Shown here: in pieces, positions 47,646-56,405 of the stretch
Layout of the letters: every line of letters begins with the position of its first letter
How positions within the stretch are numbered: the first letter of the stretch is position 1
Source of the DNA: Alphaproteobacteria bacterium
GTDB lineage: Bacteria > Pseudomonadota > Alphaproteobacteria > Rhodospirillales > WMHbin7
Direction of reading: 5' to 3'
Assembly (NCBI GenBank): GCA_015232335.1
Contig: JADFZV010000009.1
Coordinates: forward strand, 1-64,000
DNA: 64,000 nucleotides
The notes under the pieces: model-generated
Seen by the model: the letters and a program-made list of their open reading frames with translations, nothing else
Told to the model about the DNA's origin: nothing
Database searches by the model: none
Made by a program: the position numbers and the translations under genes

Positions 47646-48833
47646 TCAGGCGGGAAGCAGCACGTCCTCGTCGGTAAAGGTGCAGCGGGCTTTCCCCGTC
47701 GTTTTTGACTGATACATGCGCTTGTCGGCCAGTTCCACCAGTTGCGGCCAATCCTCGACCTTGTCGCGGGTGCGCTCGGCAACGCCGATGCTGGCCGTCA
47801 CCGGCCCGCCACCGGGGTTGCTTCCCAGCCATTCGTGCATCACGCGCTGCATGGCGATGTGCACACCCTCGGCGCTTGATCCCGTCATCACCACCACGAA
47901 TTCCTCGCCACCCCAACGAATAACCGAATCGCCCTGGCGCAACAGGCGTCCCAATTTGGCCACCGCGTCGCGCAAAACCTTGTCGCCGGCATCGTGGCCA
48001 TGCACGTCATTAATGGATTTGAAGTTGTCGAGGTCAAAAAAAGCCACGGATAACGGCAAATCCTGTTCAACGCTGGTGCGAAACTGATTATCCAGAAGTT
48101 CCATGCCGCTGCGCCTTGTAAAGGCCCCGGTCAGCGTGTCGTGGCTGGCCCGGCGCAAGAGCGCGATCATATAATTTAGCTGAATCATGCCAGCAAAGGC
48201 ATAAATGCCGAGAATCACCACCATCACCCATAAGGTGGTCAATTCGCGGGCTATCTCGAACCGGCCCGCCAGAACAGGCCCCAGGATCGCTAGCACAAAG
48301 ACAACCAGAGCAAATAGCAGGCCCTCGACCACGACCAGGGGAAAGACCGACAGGCCCGCCAGAACGATGAAGGGAAGGGCGTCGTACAGACGCACATTGA
48401 TCAGCGCTAGCCCGCTCAGTGCATCATCCTGGAACAGGAATTGGGCAGCGAGGAAGAAGCTTAGGGGTATAGCCAGGATGACCGACAGAAGAAACAAGGC
48501 GCCTTGCAGATTCCAAGCGCGCTTGTGAGGAAAGGCCACGAAGGCGAAAACGCCGGAGGCGCCAGCGCGGATGCAGCCCAGAACGCCCCATTCCGGCCAG
48601 GGCAGGGTGAAGGCGTCCAGTCCGATCCAAAGAAAGGTCAATAAGGAAAAAGCCGCCGCCACCATGCGCGTGCGCATGACGATGGCATCGATCCTATGAC
48701 GTGTGAGATAGGGCGAATGCTCGGTGGCGACCAGAACATCCTTCAACTGCGTTTGCACATATTGGCGGACGGATGATCTGATTCTGCCCACTTCCCTGGC
48801 CCCAAACTTTCGAATCAAAAATCTTAGAATCAT
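47646..48833 (-). CDS. Integral-membrane diguanylate cyclase
   Basis: 395 residues. About six membrane helices span 55-225, with little outside the membrane, so it senses within or at the membrane. The GGDEF domain has GGEEF (308-312) and the inhibitory I-site RQGD (299-302), so product-inhibited c-di-GMP synthesis is expected. It ends convergently with proB and is divergent from another diguanylate cyclase at 49098. Confidence 0.88.
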   Translation of the reverse strand: MILRFLIRKFGAREVGRIRSSVRQYVQTQLKDVLVATEHSPYLTRHRIDAIVMRTRMVAAAFSLLTFLWIGLDAFTLPWPEWGVLGCIRAGASGVFAFVAFPHKRAWNLQGALFLLSVILAIPLSFFLAAQFLFQDDALSGLALINVRLYDALPFIVLAGLSVFPLVVVEGLLFALVVFVLAILGPVLAGRFEIARELTTLWVMVVILGIYAFAGMIQLNYMIALLRRASHDTLTGAFTRRSGMELLDNQFRTSVEQDLPLSVAFFDLDNFKSINDVHGHDAGDKVLRDAVAKLGRLLRQGDSVIRWGGEEFVVVMTGSSAEGVHIAMQRVMHEWLGSNPGGGPVTASIGVAERTRDKVEDWPQLVELADKRMYQSKTTGKARCTFTDEDVLLPA

Positions 48834-49097
48834 TCCGAGCCCCCTGCAAACCCTGAAACAAAATCATGGGGCCGCACTGCAGCAAAGTAGGCCGCTTTCG
48901 GCCTCAAATCCACTTCCTTGAATATGCGGCTGTCTTTAACTAAAGCGGGTAATAAGCCCTTCACGCGCCGGGGGTGACGGGATAGGGGGTTGGGGCCAAT
49001 TAAACTGTTGAATAAATCCTGGGAAGTGATAATTGCCTTTCAGGGCTGGGGACCCTTATAGTGTCGGAAATGTGAAAAATGAGGGGGGGCGGGATTT

Positions 49098-50156
49098 ATG
49101 GAATACCCCGAGAAGTTCGAGCAGGCGCTGTCCTATGCCGGGCAGGCGATGGACCTGATGAAGAAGCATCAGGTGCCGGCTCATCCTGGGAATTTTGCGG
49201 TGTGGTACACCTATGTTTCAGGCAATTATCCCGACCTGAAGCGCGCGGTTGATATTCTGATCAGCAACAAGATGGAATTCGACGAGCGGGTCTCGATGGA
49301 TCTGCGCCAGAAATTCTTTGGCCACGAAAGCGAAAGTCAGGCTTTGCACAAGGCCACCCAGCGCATCGAAGGCATGCTGGGCCAGATGATGGGCTTTTTG
49401 GGGGATGCCGTTCAGGGGGCCAACAGCTATGGCGAAACTCTGAAGTCATTTTCCAACACGCTGACCGACAAGGACAAAGTGGGCGATATCCGCGAGATGT
49501 TGCGGACGGTGATGACCGAAACCCGCTCGATCGCCGAGGCTAACCAGGAGCTTGAGGTCAAGCTTGATTCCTCGGCCAAGGAAATCAAGCAGCTTCGCGA
49601 AAATCTGGACGAGGTAAAGCGCGAGTCGATGACGGATGCGCTGACCACGATTGCCAACCGGAAGTTGTTCGACATCGTGCTGCGCGAATCCGCCATGCAG
49701 ATCATGGAGACCGGCGAGCCGCTTTGCCTTGCCATGGTCGACATCGATTTTTTCAAGAAGTTCAACGATACCTACGGCCATCAGTTGGGCGATCAGGTGC
49801 TGAAGCTGGTGGCCCGTACCCTGGTCGACAGTGTCAAGGGCCAAGACACGGCGGCCCGCTATGGCGGCGAGGAGTTCGCGGTCATCTTCCCAAAAACAGA
49901 CCTGAAGAACGCCATGGCGGCAGCCGAGAACATTCGCAACAATGTCGCCAACAAGGAAGTGACCAACAAACGCACGGGCCAGAGCCTGGGACAGATCACC
50001 CTGTCCATCGGCGTTTCCGAATATTCCTTGGGTGAGCCCCTGAGTACGTTTCTTCAGCGGGCCGACGAGGCGCTGTATCTTTCCAAGCGCTCGGGTCGCA
50101 ACCGTGTGTCGTCCGAAACCGATCTTGAGCATTCCAAGCTGGAACTTAAAGAGTAG
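49098..50156 (+). CDS. Cytoplasmic diguanylate cyclase
   Basis: 352 residues, no signal or membrane segment. The first ~130 residues are a helical domain (YTYVSGNYPDLKRAVDILI), followed by a probable coiled coil (about 140-175). The GGDEF domain carries GGEEF at 256-260, but the I-site is KGQD (247-250) with Lys in place of Arg, so feedback inhibition may be absent. The last 11 bases overlap the convergent methyltransferase gene. ATG 49098 follows a G-rich Shine-Dalgarno stretch. Confidence 0.9.
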   Translation: MEYPEKFEQALSYAGQAMDLMKKHQVPAHPGNFAVWYTYVSGNYPDLKRAVDILISNKMEFDERVSMDLRQKFFGHESESQALHKATQRIEGMLGQMMGFLGDAVQGANSYGETLKSFSNTLTDKDKVGDIREMLRTVMTETRSIAEANQELEVKLDSSAKEIKQLRENLDEVKRESMTDALTTIANRKLFDIVLRESAMQIMETGEPLCLAMVDIDFFKKFNDTYGHQLGDQVLKLVARTLVDSVKGQDTAARYGGEEFAVIFPKTDLKNAMAAAENIRNNVANKEVTNKRTGQSLGQITLSIGVSEYSLGEPLSTFLQRADEALYLSKRSGRNRVSSETDLEHSKLELKE

Positions 50157-50796
50157 CGGTCACCTCGTAGACTTTTGCCGTGCGCATGTCCTTGTCTTCG
50201 ATGTCTCGGGTCGTTGGCACGTCGTAGCTACCCAGCAGACCAAGACCGGATTGCGGCAGATAGGCCCGGCCCGGATCGCCCAGCAGGATGCGCGTCCCCT
50301 GGCTCTGCAAGGTCAAAAGCCAGTCGAAGACGCGCTTTGCCATCGGGCGTTCGTAGCAAACATCGCCCGCTAAAACGACGTCCCATCGCCCCGGTGATCC
50401 CACCAGATCTTCCAGGAAGACATTCACGGCCACGCCGTTGGCGCTGGCGTTTAGGGATATGGCGGCACCGGCAAAGGCATCGATTTCAGCGGCTTCCACA
50501 AAGGCAGCACCCGCCAGGGCGGCAGCAATTCCGGCAACACCCGACCCGGCTGCGAAATCAAGCACGCCCAGGCCCCGCACGATTTCGGGATGGTCCAAAA
50601 GATGGCGCGCCACTGCCTGTCCGCCCACCCAGGCAAAGGCCCAATAGGGCGGGGGCAGCCCCTCCTTTTGAAGCGTCGCCTCGGTGGCCTCCCAAAGCGG
50701 CGTCACCTGGCTTGCCAGATGCAGGCTGATTTCAGGAAGCAGGGGGGTGCGGTCCAGGCGGGTGTTGGCAAGCACGAATGAGATGGGATCGCTCAA
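50146..50796 (-). CDS. Class I methyltransferase, ETF-beta lysine methyltransferase-like
   Basis: 216 residues from a TTG start at 50796, overlapping the ubiA stop (TTGA). AdoMet motif I is VLDFAAGSGVAGIAAALAGA. The later GDVCYE resembles the DVxYE-type motif of METTL20/ETFBKMT enzymes, which methylate the electron-transfer flavoprotein beta subunit; annotation as a ribosomal L11 or generic methyltransferase is the alternative. Start uncertain because the Shine-Dalgarno sequence is weak. Confidence 0.75.
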   Translation of the reverse strand: MSDPISFVLANTRLDRTPLLPEISLHLASQVTPLWEATEATLQKEGLPPPYWAFAWVGGQAVARHLLDHPEIVRGLGVLDFAAGSGVAGIAAALAGAAFVEAAEIDAFAGAAISLNASANGVAVNVFLEDLVGSPGRWDVVLAGDVCYERPMAKRVFDWLLTLQSQGTRILLGDPGRAYLPQSGLGLLGSYDVPTTRDIEDKDMRTAKVYEVTATL

Positions 50797-51713
50797 GCCA
50801 TCACCCGGCCTGCAATGATTCCCGCCAGCACCAGCCAGCCGAACAGGCGGTTTGATTTGAACTTCTGAAGGCAATCGGCGGAATCATCGATTTCAAGATC
50901 GCTGACTTGCCACAGGCTTTGCAGCCAAGCTGCACCAAGAAACAGGAAGAAGGGCCAGGCCAGACCTGCCAGCCAGCCCGACAGGCCGATCAGAAGGACG
51001 GCAAGGGCAAAGAAGACGAGAAGCCAGGGTCTTGTGTGACCGCCCAGGCGGAGTGCCGTCGATTTAACGCCGATCAGCGCGTCGTCTTCCTTGTCTTGAT
51101 GGGCATAGATGGTGTCGTAGCCCAGCGTCCAGAACAGGCCCGCGATATATAAGATCAAGGGCGGCCAGGAAAGGGCACCTGTCACCGCCGCCCACCCCAG
51201 CAAAGCGCCCCAGTTGAAGGTAAGGCCCAGCCAAGCCTGGGGCCAATAGGTGATGCGCTTCATATAAGGATAGGGAAAGACCAGCAGCAGCGAGGCCGCG
51301 CCCACCAGAATGGCGAAGGAATTGAATTGCAGCAGAATGGCCAAGCCGACCGTCAGTTCGAAGGCGAGAAACAGCAAGGCAAGGTTGGGTGAGATGGCGC
51401 CCGATGGAATGGGGCGCACCTTCGTGCGCTCGACCTTGGAATCGAAATCCCGGTCTGCCCAATCGTTGAAGGTACATCCTGCGCCGCGCATGATCATGGC
51501 GCCGACGCCAAAAAACAGCATCAGCTTCCAATCAGGCCAGCTATCGGAGGCCATGGCCAAGCTCCACCAGCCGGGCAACAGCAAAAGCCATGTCCCAATG
51601 GGCCGATCAAGGCGCATCAGACGCGCATAGGGGCGCATCCGGGTGGGCAAGTGCCTGTCCACCCAATTGCCGATCGGAATGTCGCCAGCCAGTGTTTGTT
51701 CCATAACTTTCAT
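50793..51713 (-). CDS. ubiA: 4-hydroxybenzoate polyprenyltransferase
   Basis: 306 residues from ATG 51713; ATG 51704 is an alternative. It attaches the polyprenyl chain to 4-hydroxybenzoate in ubiquinone synthesis at the inner membrane. Both Asp-rich motifs are present: FNDWADRDFDSKVERTKVRP and YDTIYAHQDKEDD. About eight membrane helices can be traced (TWLLLLPGWWSLAM, LALLFLAFELTVGLAILL and others). It partly overlaps, in another frame, the region upstream of the secreted-protein gene's end. Confidence 0.95.
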   Translation of the reverse strand: MKVMEQTLAGDIPIGNWVDRHLPTRMRPYARLMRLDRPIGTWLLLLPGWWSLAMASDSWPDWKLMLFFGVGAMIMRGAGCTFNDWADRDFDSKVERTKVRPIPSGAISPNLALLFLAFELTVGLAILLQFNSFAILVGAASLLLVFPYPYMKRITYWPQAWLGLTFNWGALLGWAAVTGALSWPPLILYIAGLFWTLGYDTIYAHQDKEDDALIGVKSTALRLGGHTRPWLLVFFALAVLLIGLSGWLAGLAWPFFLFLGAAWLQSLWQVSDLEIDDSADCLQKFKSNRLFGWLVLAGIIAGRVMA

Positions 51714-51741
51714 TCTTGGCAATTCCAGGTGACGCGCAAGC

Positions 51742-52662
51742 TCATTTTGTCGGCGTGAGTGGGGTTGGTCCGCTGGGCGAAAGCTTGGGCAGAACGATGG
51801 GGCCTTGCCCGTCTTGCAAAATCTCCTCATCCAATTCGGACGGAAGCTTCAGCTTCGTGGCGGCAGGCTTTGTCAGGGAATTATTCAGGATGGTGATCAG
51901 GGGGGTGGCGCCCTTGTCGGTCTGCGCAGGGGAGATGGGGCAAAGATTGGCCGCCTGCTGGCGCGTGATCGTCACCGATGGCAGGATGGGAAAGGCATAT
52001 TGGGTGCGGCTGGCGATGGCGTCGATAGCCACCAAATCGCCTTCCTTGACGCGAGACATCGGACCATAAAGCGCCGTGCGCTTGATCAGAAAGATCAAAC
52101 GGACATCGTTGGGGATCGGAATGATGCTCTGCAGGCTGCCGCCCGCCCCCAGAATATCCTGCGTCATGCTGTGCGAAATGCCGGTTTCACTCAAAGGCGT
52201 ACAGGGCGGCGGTGGCGCAGGCTGCTTACTGCGCTTGGCCTCGAGCTCGGCCAGGGCCTCGGCGGCGCGTCTGCGCTCAAACGAGCGCTTTTCCTCCATC
52301 TCGATCATCTTGCGCCGAAGTTCGCGGTCAAGACGGCTCATCTCGCACAGGCCATAGGCCTTGTCGGTGGGCGGGCATTCGGGAAGCGTTTCGCTGACGG
52401 CGGGGCCAGGTTTGGCGCGCTCGCCCTTATCTACTGATCCGGGCGCTCCCAGCAGCAGGGGCGGCATATAGGGATCGCAGAAAAATCGTATGGTCAATCC
52501 GTCAATCTCGGTCAGAACGGAATCGTATTTCTGTGTTGCGCATAATTCCAGAACCTTGTCCTTGCTGGCCTTGGCTTCGCGGGGATTTTGCTGCGCCATG
52601 ACGGCAGAGGGGATCAGCAAGGCCATCAGGCAGGCAAGAAATCCTTGGATGAGGACGGGCAT
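51742..52662 (-). CDS. Uncharacterised exported protein
   Basis: 306 residues, family not recognised. A signal peptide (FLACLMALLIPSAVMAQQ) is clear. The mature part has a Cys-containing segment (LCATQKYDSVLTEIDGLTIRFFCDPYMPPLLLG), a charged helical stretch (about 110-150, RELRRKMIEMEEKRSFERRR), a proline run, and a C-terminal beta-rich portion ending in a Pro/Thr tail. It starts at ATG 52662, sharing one base with the stop of the upstream gene, so it is coupled to that gene. Confidence 0.8.
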   Translation of the reverse strand: MPVLIQGFLACLMALLIPSAVMAQQNPREAKASKDKVLELCATQKYDSVLTEIDGLTIRFFCDPYMPPLLLGAPGSVDKGERAKPGPAVSETLPECPPTDKAYGLCEMSRLDRELRRKMIEMEEKRSFERRRAAEALAELEAKRSKQPAPPPPCTPLSETGISHSMTQDILGAGGSLQSIIPIPNDVRLIFLIKRTALYGPMSRVKEGDLVAIDAIASRTQYAFPILPSVTITRQQAANLCPISPAQTDKGATPLITILNNSLTKPAATKLKLPSELDEEILQDGQGPIVLPKLSPSGPTPLTPTK

Positions 52663-54383
52663 TATTTTTTGAAGCCCGCTTTGGCAAGCAGCAGATGGAA
52701 CTGGCGCAACATCTGTTCGGCCTCGGCCCCGTCGGCGATGCCTTCGATGAATTTCGGGACGAAGTCGGGTTGACGCAGCAATGACTGGGTGCGATCACGC
52801 GCGATGGAAAGCGCCTTGCCCTCCAGCAAAACGCCAGAAGCGCAAAACTGCACCAGCCTTTCCGCGCGCAGGCGCAAGGGATCGCTGGCATGATCCAGCT
52901 TTTCAACAATGCCCTCCTTATGGACATAGTCGGCCAGCAGATCGTCAATTTTTTCGACAAGCTTCTTCTTGATGGGTTGAGGCAGGGCACTTTCCAGAAT
53001 CTCGGTCTGAATCTGGGTGCCTTCAGCCAGTCGCCTGGCCTGATTGCCGCTCGGATAGGTGACTTCTTCCAACGCCTTCAATCCCAGGATGGCATTGCCC
53101 ACCCGGTTAATGACGACATCGAGATTTTTCTGGCCAAAAGCGGTCACCGCCAGATTGACCAGAAAACGGATGCGTGCCCGCGTTTGTGCGATCAGCCGCA
53201 CCATCGAATCCAGCGTGCGCTTGGGCTCAGGCGGCATATCGGGTTCGGCGTACACGCGCCCCGCCCGATCCATCAGGGCTTCCAGCATGGGCACCCCTTC
53301 GGGGAAGCGCCCTGCCCCATCGTGCAAGGCGACGACAAGCTGCGCGAAGGCGCCGGCTTCATCCTCGCCCTCAGGCGCCAGACGCCTGCCTGTGGCAAGC
53401 TGGCGGCGTACGCGGTCGTAAAGCGTTGCCCGGCAGGCGGGCATCACGGACTTGGCGAACAGCGCATCGATACGGCCCAGTAGACCGGGCGGGGGCCTTC
53501 CACCCTCGGCCATTTTGCCTGATGCAAGGCGGATGATGGAGACCAGGGCGGCTCCCAAGCTTTGCTGGGCGCCCAGCAAATCTTGAATAACCGTCGCGCC
53601 GTCCAGCACTTCGGCCAGAATTTCGTCAAGCAGGGCTGCCAAATTCTCGGGCAGATCGGGTTTCAGCAGGTCGAGAATCTTTTCCAGCTTGGCATCCCAG
53701 CTTCTGCCGCCCGACAGATACAGCGACAACGAGGTCATCAGCATGGGAACGCGCTCGTCGGGTCCGGCAACTTCGTCAACCTTCTGGGCAAGGGCTGCCA
53801 GATCCTCACCGTCGAAATCGGGCACCCGATAGTCGTCCGACCATTGGCGCGCGCGTGCCGTGATGCGATCGACCATCTGGTAGATTTCATCCTTGCGCAC
53901 CCTGGCGTCAAGGCCGGGCGGCGCTCCTGGCGCCTTGACCTGAAGGTTGGCTACCTTGTCTGCAGCACTGGGCAATAAGGTATCGCTGTCCTCGATGCGG
54001 CGAAGGGCGCGGTAGCTGTAAAGAAGCTCGGTCGGCGTCAGATAGACGGTATCGAGATATTTGCGCAAAAGGCGCCCCAGCATAAGCCTGCTGTCGCGCC
54101 CGTAGGCCTCCTCAAGCGTAGCGCACCAGGGTGCTTGATCGATATTGGAGATGGTGGCGGATATCGGCCCGCCTTCCTGCTCTTGGGTGAAGACGGTTTT
54201 TTCACCGGTCAGGCCGTCGCCGCGCATCCAGGAGCGCACGACGCGCACCGCCTCGTAGTCGCGCTTGGCCTTGATGGCGGCCTGCGCCTCTCTGGTGGCC
54301 GAAGTCTGTGTCTCGTGGACGGTCAGAACCGTCCAGCGCTTTCCCTGCAACACCTGAACTTCGAAATTTTCGCGCCCGGCCAT
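52662..54383 (-). CDS. Uncharacterised large helical protein
   Basis: 573 residues, no signal peptide and no long hydrophobic segment; family not recognised. Residues 1-60 (ENFEVQVLQGKRWTVLTVHETQTSATREAQAAIKAKRDYEAVRVVRSW) look like a small beta-alpha module that could bind a partner. The rest is mostly amphipathic helix with many charged residues. Codon usage matches the neighbours and the length is well conserved in frame, so it is a real gene. Coupled by one base to the exported protein gene downstream. Confidence 0.8.
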   Translation of the reverse strand: MAGRENFEVQVLQGKRWTVLTVHETQTSATREAQAAIKAKRDYEAVRVVRSWMRGDGLTGEKTVFTQEQEGGPISATISNIDQAPWCATLEEAYGRDSRLMLGRLLRKYLDTVYLTPTELLYSYRALRRIEDSDTLLPSAADKVANLQVKAPGAPPGLDARVRKDEIYQMVDRITARARQWSDDYRVPDFDGEDLAALAQKVDEVAGPDERVPMLMTSLSLYLSGGRSWDAKLEKILDLLKPDLPENLAALLDEILAEVLDGATVIQDLLGAQQSLGAALVSIIRLASGKMAEGGRPPPGLLGRIDALFAKSVMPACRATLYDRVRRQLATGRRLAPEGEDEAGAFAQLVVALHDGAGRFPEGVPMLEALMDRAGRVYAEPDMPPEPKRTLDSMVRLIAQTRARIRFLVNLAVTAFGQKNLDVVINRVGNAILGLKALEEVTYPSGNQARRLAEGTQIQTEILESALPQPIKKKLVEKIDDLLADYVHKEGIVEKLDHASDPLRLRAERLVQFCASGVLLEGKALSIARDRTQSLLRQPDFVPKFIEGIADGAEAEQMLRQFHLLLAKAGFKK

Positions 54384-54462
54384 CCCATTCCCTGCTTATG
54401 ATTTAGAGTGAGTGTAGCCTGAAGGAAATTAAAGGTCTATTGGAAGGGCGAGATAAAAGGGG

Positions 54463-54912
54463 CTATTGCGCCCGTTTCCAGCCGGATTTCTCGTCTTGTT
54501 GCCAGTATTCCAGTTGGTGGCCCGCTTCCTTGGCGGCTTTCCAGCGCTGGCGCGCGGCATCAAGGGCCGTCTCATCTTGTCCATCGAACAGATCGATGCA
54601 GCGGGCGTAACCGTCCAGCTTCTCGGATGTCATGGAATCGATCAGCACCAGCACATCCGCGCGGTTGGGGTTTTCGTCGGCATCCGAGAGCCAGATGGGT
54701 TGCAACTCGGGATTTCCCTCGCGGCTCCAGCCATGCGGCAGCCAGGAATCGGGGTCGAAAGTCCAGAGCAGCGCGTCAAGGGCCGACACGCGCTCCTTGC
54801 TGCCGCACAAGACAAGGCAGCGGTTTCCCGCCCCGAGGGCTTTGCCCAGGATTTTGGGCAGAGCCGTTTCCAGCGGGCTGCGGGTCAGGTGGTAAAACCC
54901 GATACGGCTCAT
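54463..54912 (-). CDS. holC: DNA polymerase III subunit chi
   Basis: 149 residues from ATG 54912 (MSRIGFYHLTRSPLETALPKILGKALGAGNRCLVLCG), the HolC start. Chi connects the clamp loader to single-stranded DNA-binding protein. The conserved SWLPHGWSREGNPELQPIWLSD and VLVLIDS are present. It overlaps the pepA stop, and the pepA-holC pairing is widespread in proteobacteria. Confidence 0.95.
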   Translation of the reverse strand: MSRIGFYHLTRSPLETALPKILGKALGAGNRCLVLCGSKERVSALDALLWTFDPDSWLPHGWSREGNPELQPIWLSDADENPNRADVLVLIDSMTSEKLDGYARCIDLFDGQDETALDAARQRWKAAKEAGHQLEYWQQDEKSGWKRAQ

Positions 54913-56405
54913 CAATTCTCGTAATTCTCGGCAAGGAAGCGTTCCAGAAGGCGCACACCAAACGCGGACGCACCCTTGGGCACGGTCGCCAAGTCCTTCT
55001 TGGTCCAGGCGGTGCCTGCGATATCCAGATGCGCCCAAGGCACGTTGTTGGTAAAGCGCTTCAGGAATTGGGCAGCCGTGATACTGCCCGCCTTGCCATC
55101 TCCAACATTCTTCATGTCGGCGATATCGGATTTGATCAACTTGTCATAGGTATCACTCAGTGGCAGGCGCCACAAGGATTCGCCCGTTGCCTCGCCCGCC
55201 CGGACAAGACCGTCGGAGAGTTTGTTGTCGGTGACGAACAGCCCGGCATATTCCGAGCCCAGTGCGATCAGAATGGCGCCGGTCAGCGTGGCCAGATCGA
55301 TCATGGCCACGGGTTTGAAGCGGTTCTGGCAGTACCAAAGCGCATCGGCCAGCACCAGGCGCCCCTCGGCATCGGTGTTGATGACTTCGATGGTCTGGCC
55401 CGACATCGAGCGGACCACGTCGCCCGGTCGCTGCGCCGTGCCCGAGGGCATGTTTTCGACCAGACCGGCAATACCCACCACATTGACCTTGGCCTTGCGC
55501 CCCGCCAGGGCCTTCATCAGGCCGAACACGACGGCAGCACCCGACATGTCCCACTTCATATCTTCCATGCCGCCTGATGGCTTGATGGAAATGCCGCCTG
55601 AATCGAAGGTAACGCCCTTGCCGACGATGGCGACCGGCTTGGCGTTCTTGTTCTTGGCGCCCGTCCAGCGCAAGACGACCAGCTTCGATTCGCGGGCACT
55701 GCCCTGGCCAACCCCTAAAAGCGCGTTCATGCCCAGCTTCTTCATTCGGGCTTCGCCCAGAATCTCGACCGATACGCCGAGCTTGGTCAGTTCCCGAGCC
55801 CTGGCGGCCATGCTTTCGGGGTGAATGATATTGGCGGGTTCGCTTTGCAATTCGCGCGTCAGTTCGATGCCCTCGGCCAAAGCGACCAGCGGCGCGAAGG
55901 CGCGTCTGGCTTGCGTCACCTCTCCGGTCAGCAAGGTCAGGTTCTTCAGTTTGGGTTTGTCGTCGGGCTTTTCCTGCGTCAGGTAGCGGTCGAACCTCCA
56001 GCTTCGAAGGCGCGCCCCCAGGGCCATGCGGGCCGCCATCTCGCCCAGGCCCAGCTTGCAGCCCGCAATGGCGTCAACCGCCAGGGCAACATCGCTTTCC
56101 TGGCTGGCAATCGCTTCCAGGGCGGCCTTGGCGCCAAAGGCTTCGAGGCCCAAGGCATTGACCTCGACGCCCTTGCCAAGGCCGATGGCGATGATGCGCG
56201 AAAGTCTTGTTCCCGGAGGTGCCAGCAGGATGGCCACTTGATCCTTCTTTCCCTCGAATCGCGAGGCTTCGAAGGCTCGCTTCAAGGCGCCGTGCGTCTT
56301 GGCATCGATGGCCTGAGCGGTCGGCAGCAGCTTGCGTCCTTCAAGCACGCCGACGACCAGTGCGCCTTTGGAAGGCATGGCAGGCTTGGCAAAGATGAGC
56401 TTCAT
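54912..56405 (-). CDS. pepA: Leucyl aminopeptidase (M17)
   Basis: 497 residues. The two-zinc active site is read from VGKGVTFDSGGISIKPSGGMEDMKWDM and the signature NTDAEGRLVLAD. It removes N-terminal residues in the cytoplasm; in E. coli PepA also binds DNA. It starts at ATG 56405 within the end of the YbhN-like gene (four-base overlap) and is coupled to holC downstream. Confidence 0.97.
   Translation of the reverse strand: MKLIFAKPAMPSKGALVVGVLEGRKLLPTAQAIDAKTHGALKRAFEASRFEGKKDQVAILLAPPGTRLSRIIAIGLGKGVEVNALGLEAFGAKAALEAIASQESDVALAVDAIAGCKLGLGEMAARMALGARLRSWRFDRYLTQEKPDDKPKLKNLTLLTGEVTQARRAFAPLVALAEGIELTRELQSEPANIIHPESMAARARELTKLGVSVEILGEARMKKLGMNALLGVGQGSARESKLVVLRWTGAKNKNAKPVAIVGKGVTFDSGGISIKPSGGMEDMKWDMSGAAVVFGLMKALAGRKAKVNVVGIAGLVENMPSGTAQRPGDVVRSMSGQTIEVINTDAEGRLVLADALWYCQNRFKPVAMIDLATLTGAILIALGSEYAGLFVTDNKLSDGLVRAGEATGESLWRLPLSDTYDKLIKSDIADMKNVGDGKAGSITAAQFLKRFTNNVPWAHLDIAGTAWTKKDLATVPKGASAFGVRLLERFLAENYEN

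Noticed and set aside
48834..49097. Possible small gene or RNA in the 264-base gap between two diguanylate cyclases
   Set aside because: No start codon with a Shine-Dalgarno sequence and no coding composition; no tRNA-like or other RNA structure recognised. It is treated as a divergent promoter region.
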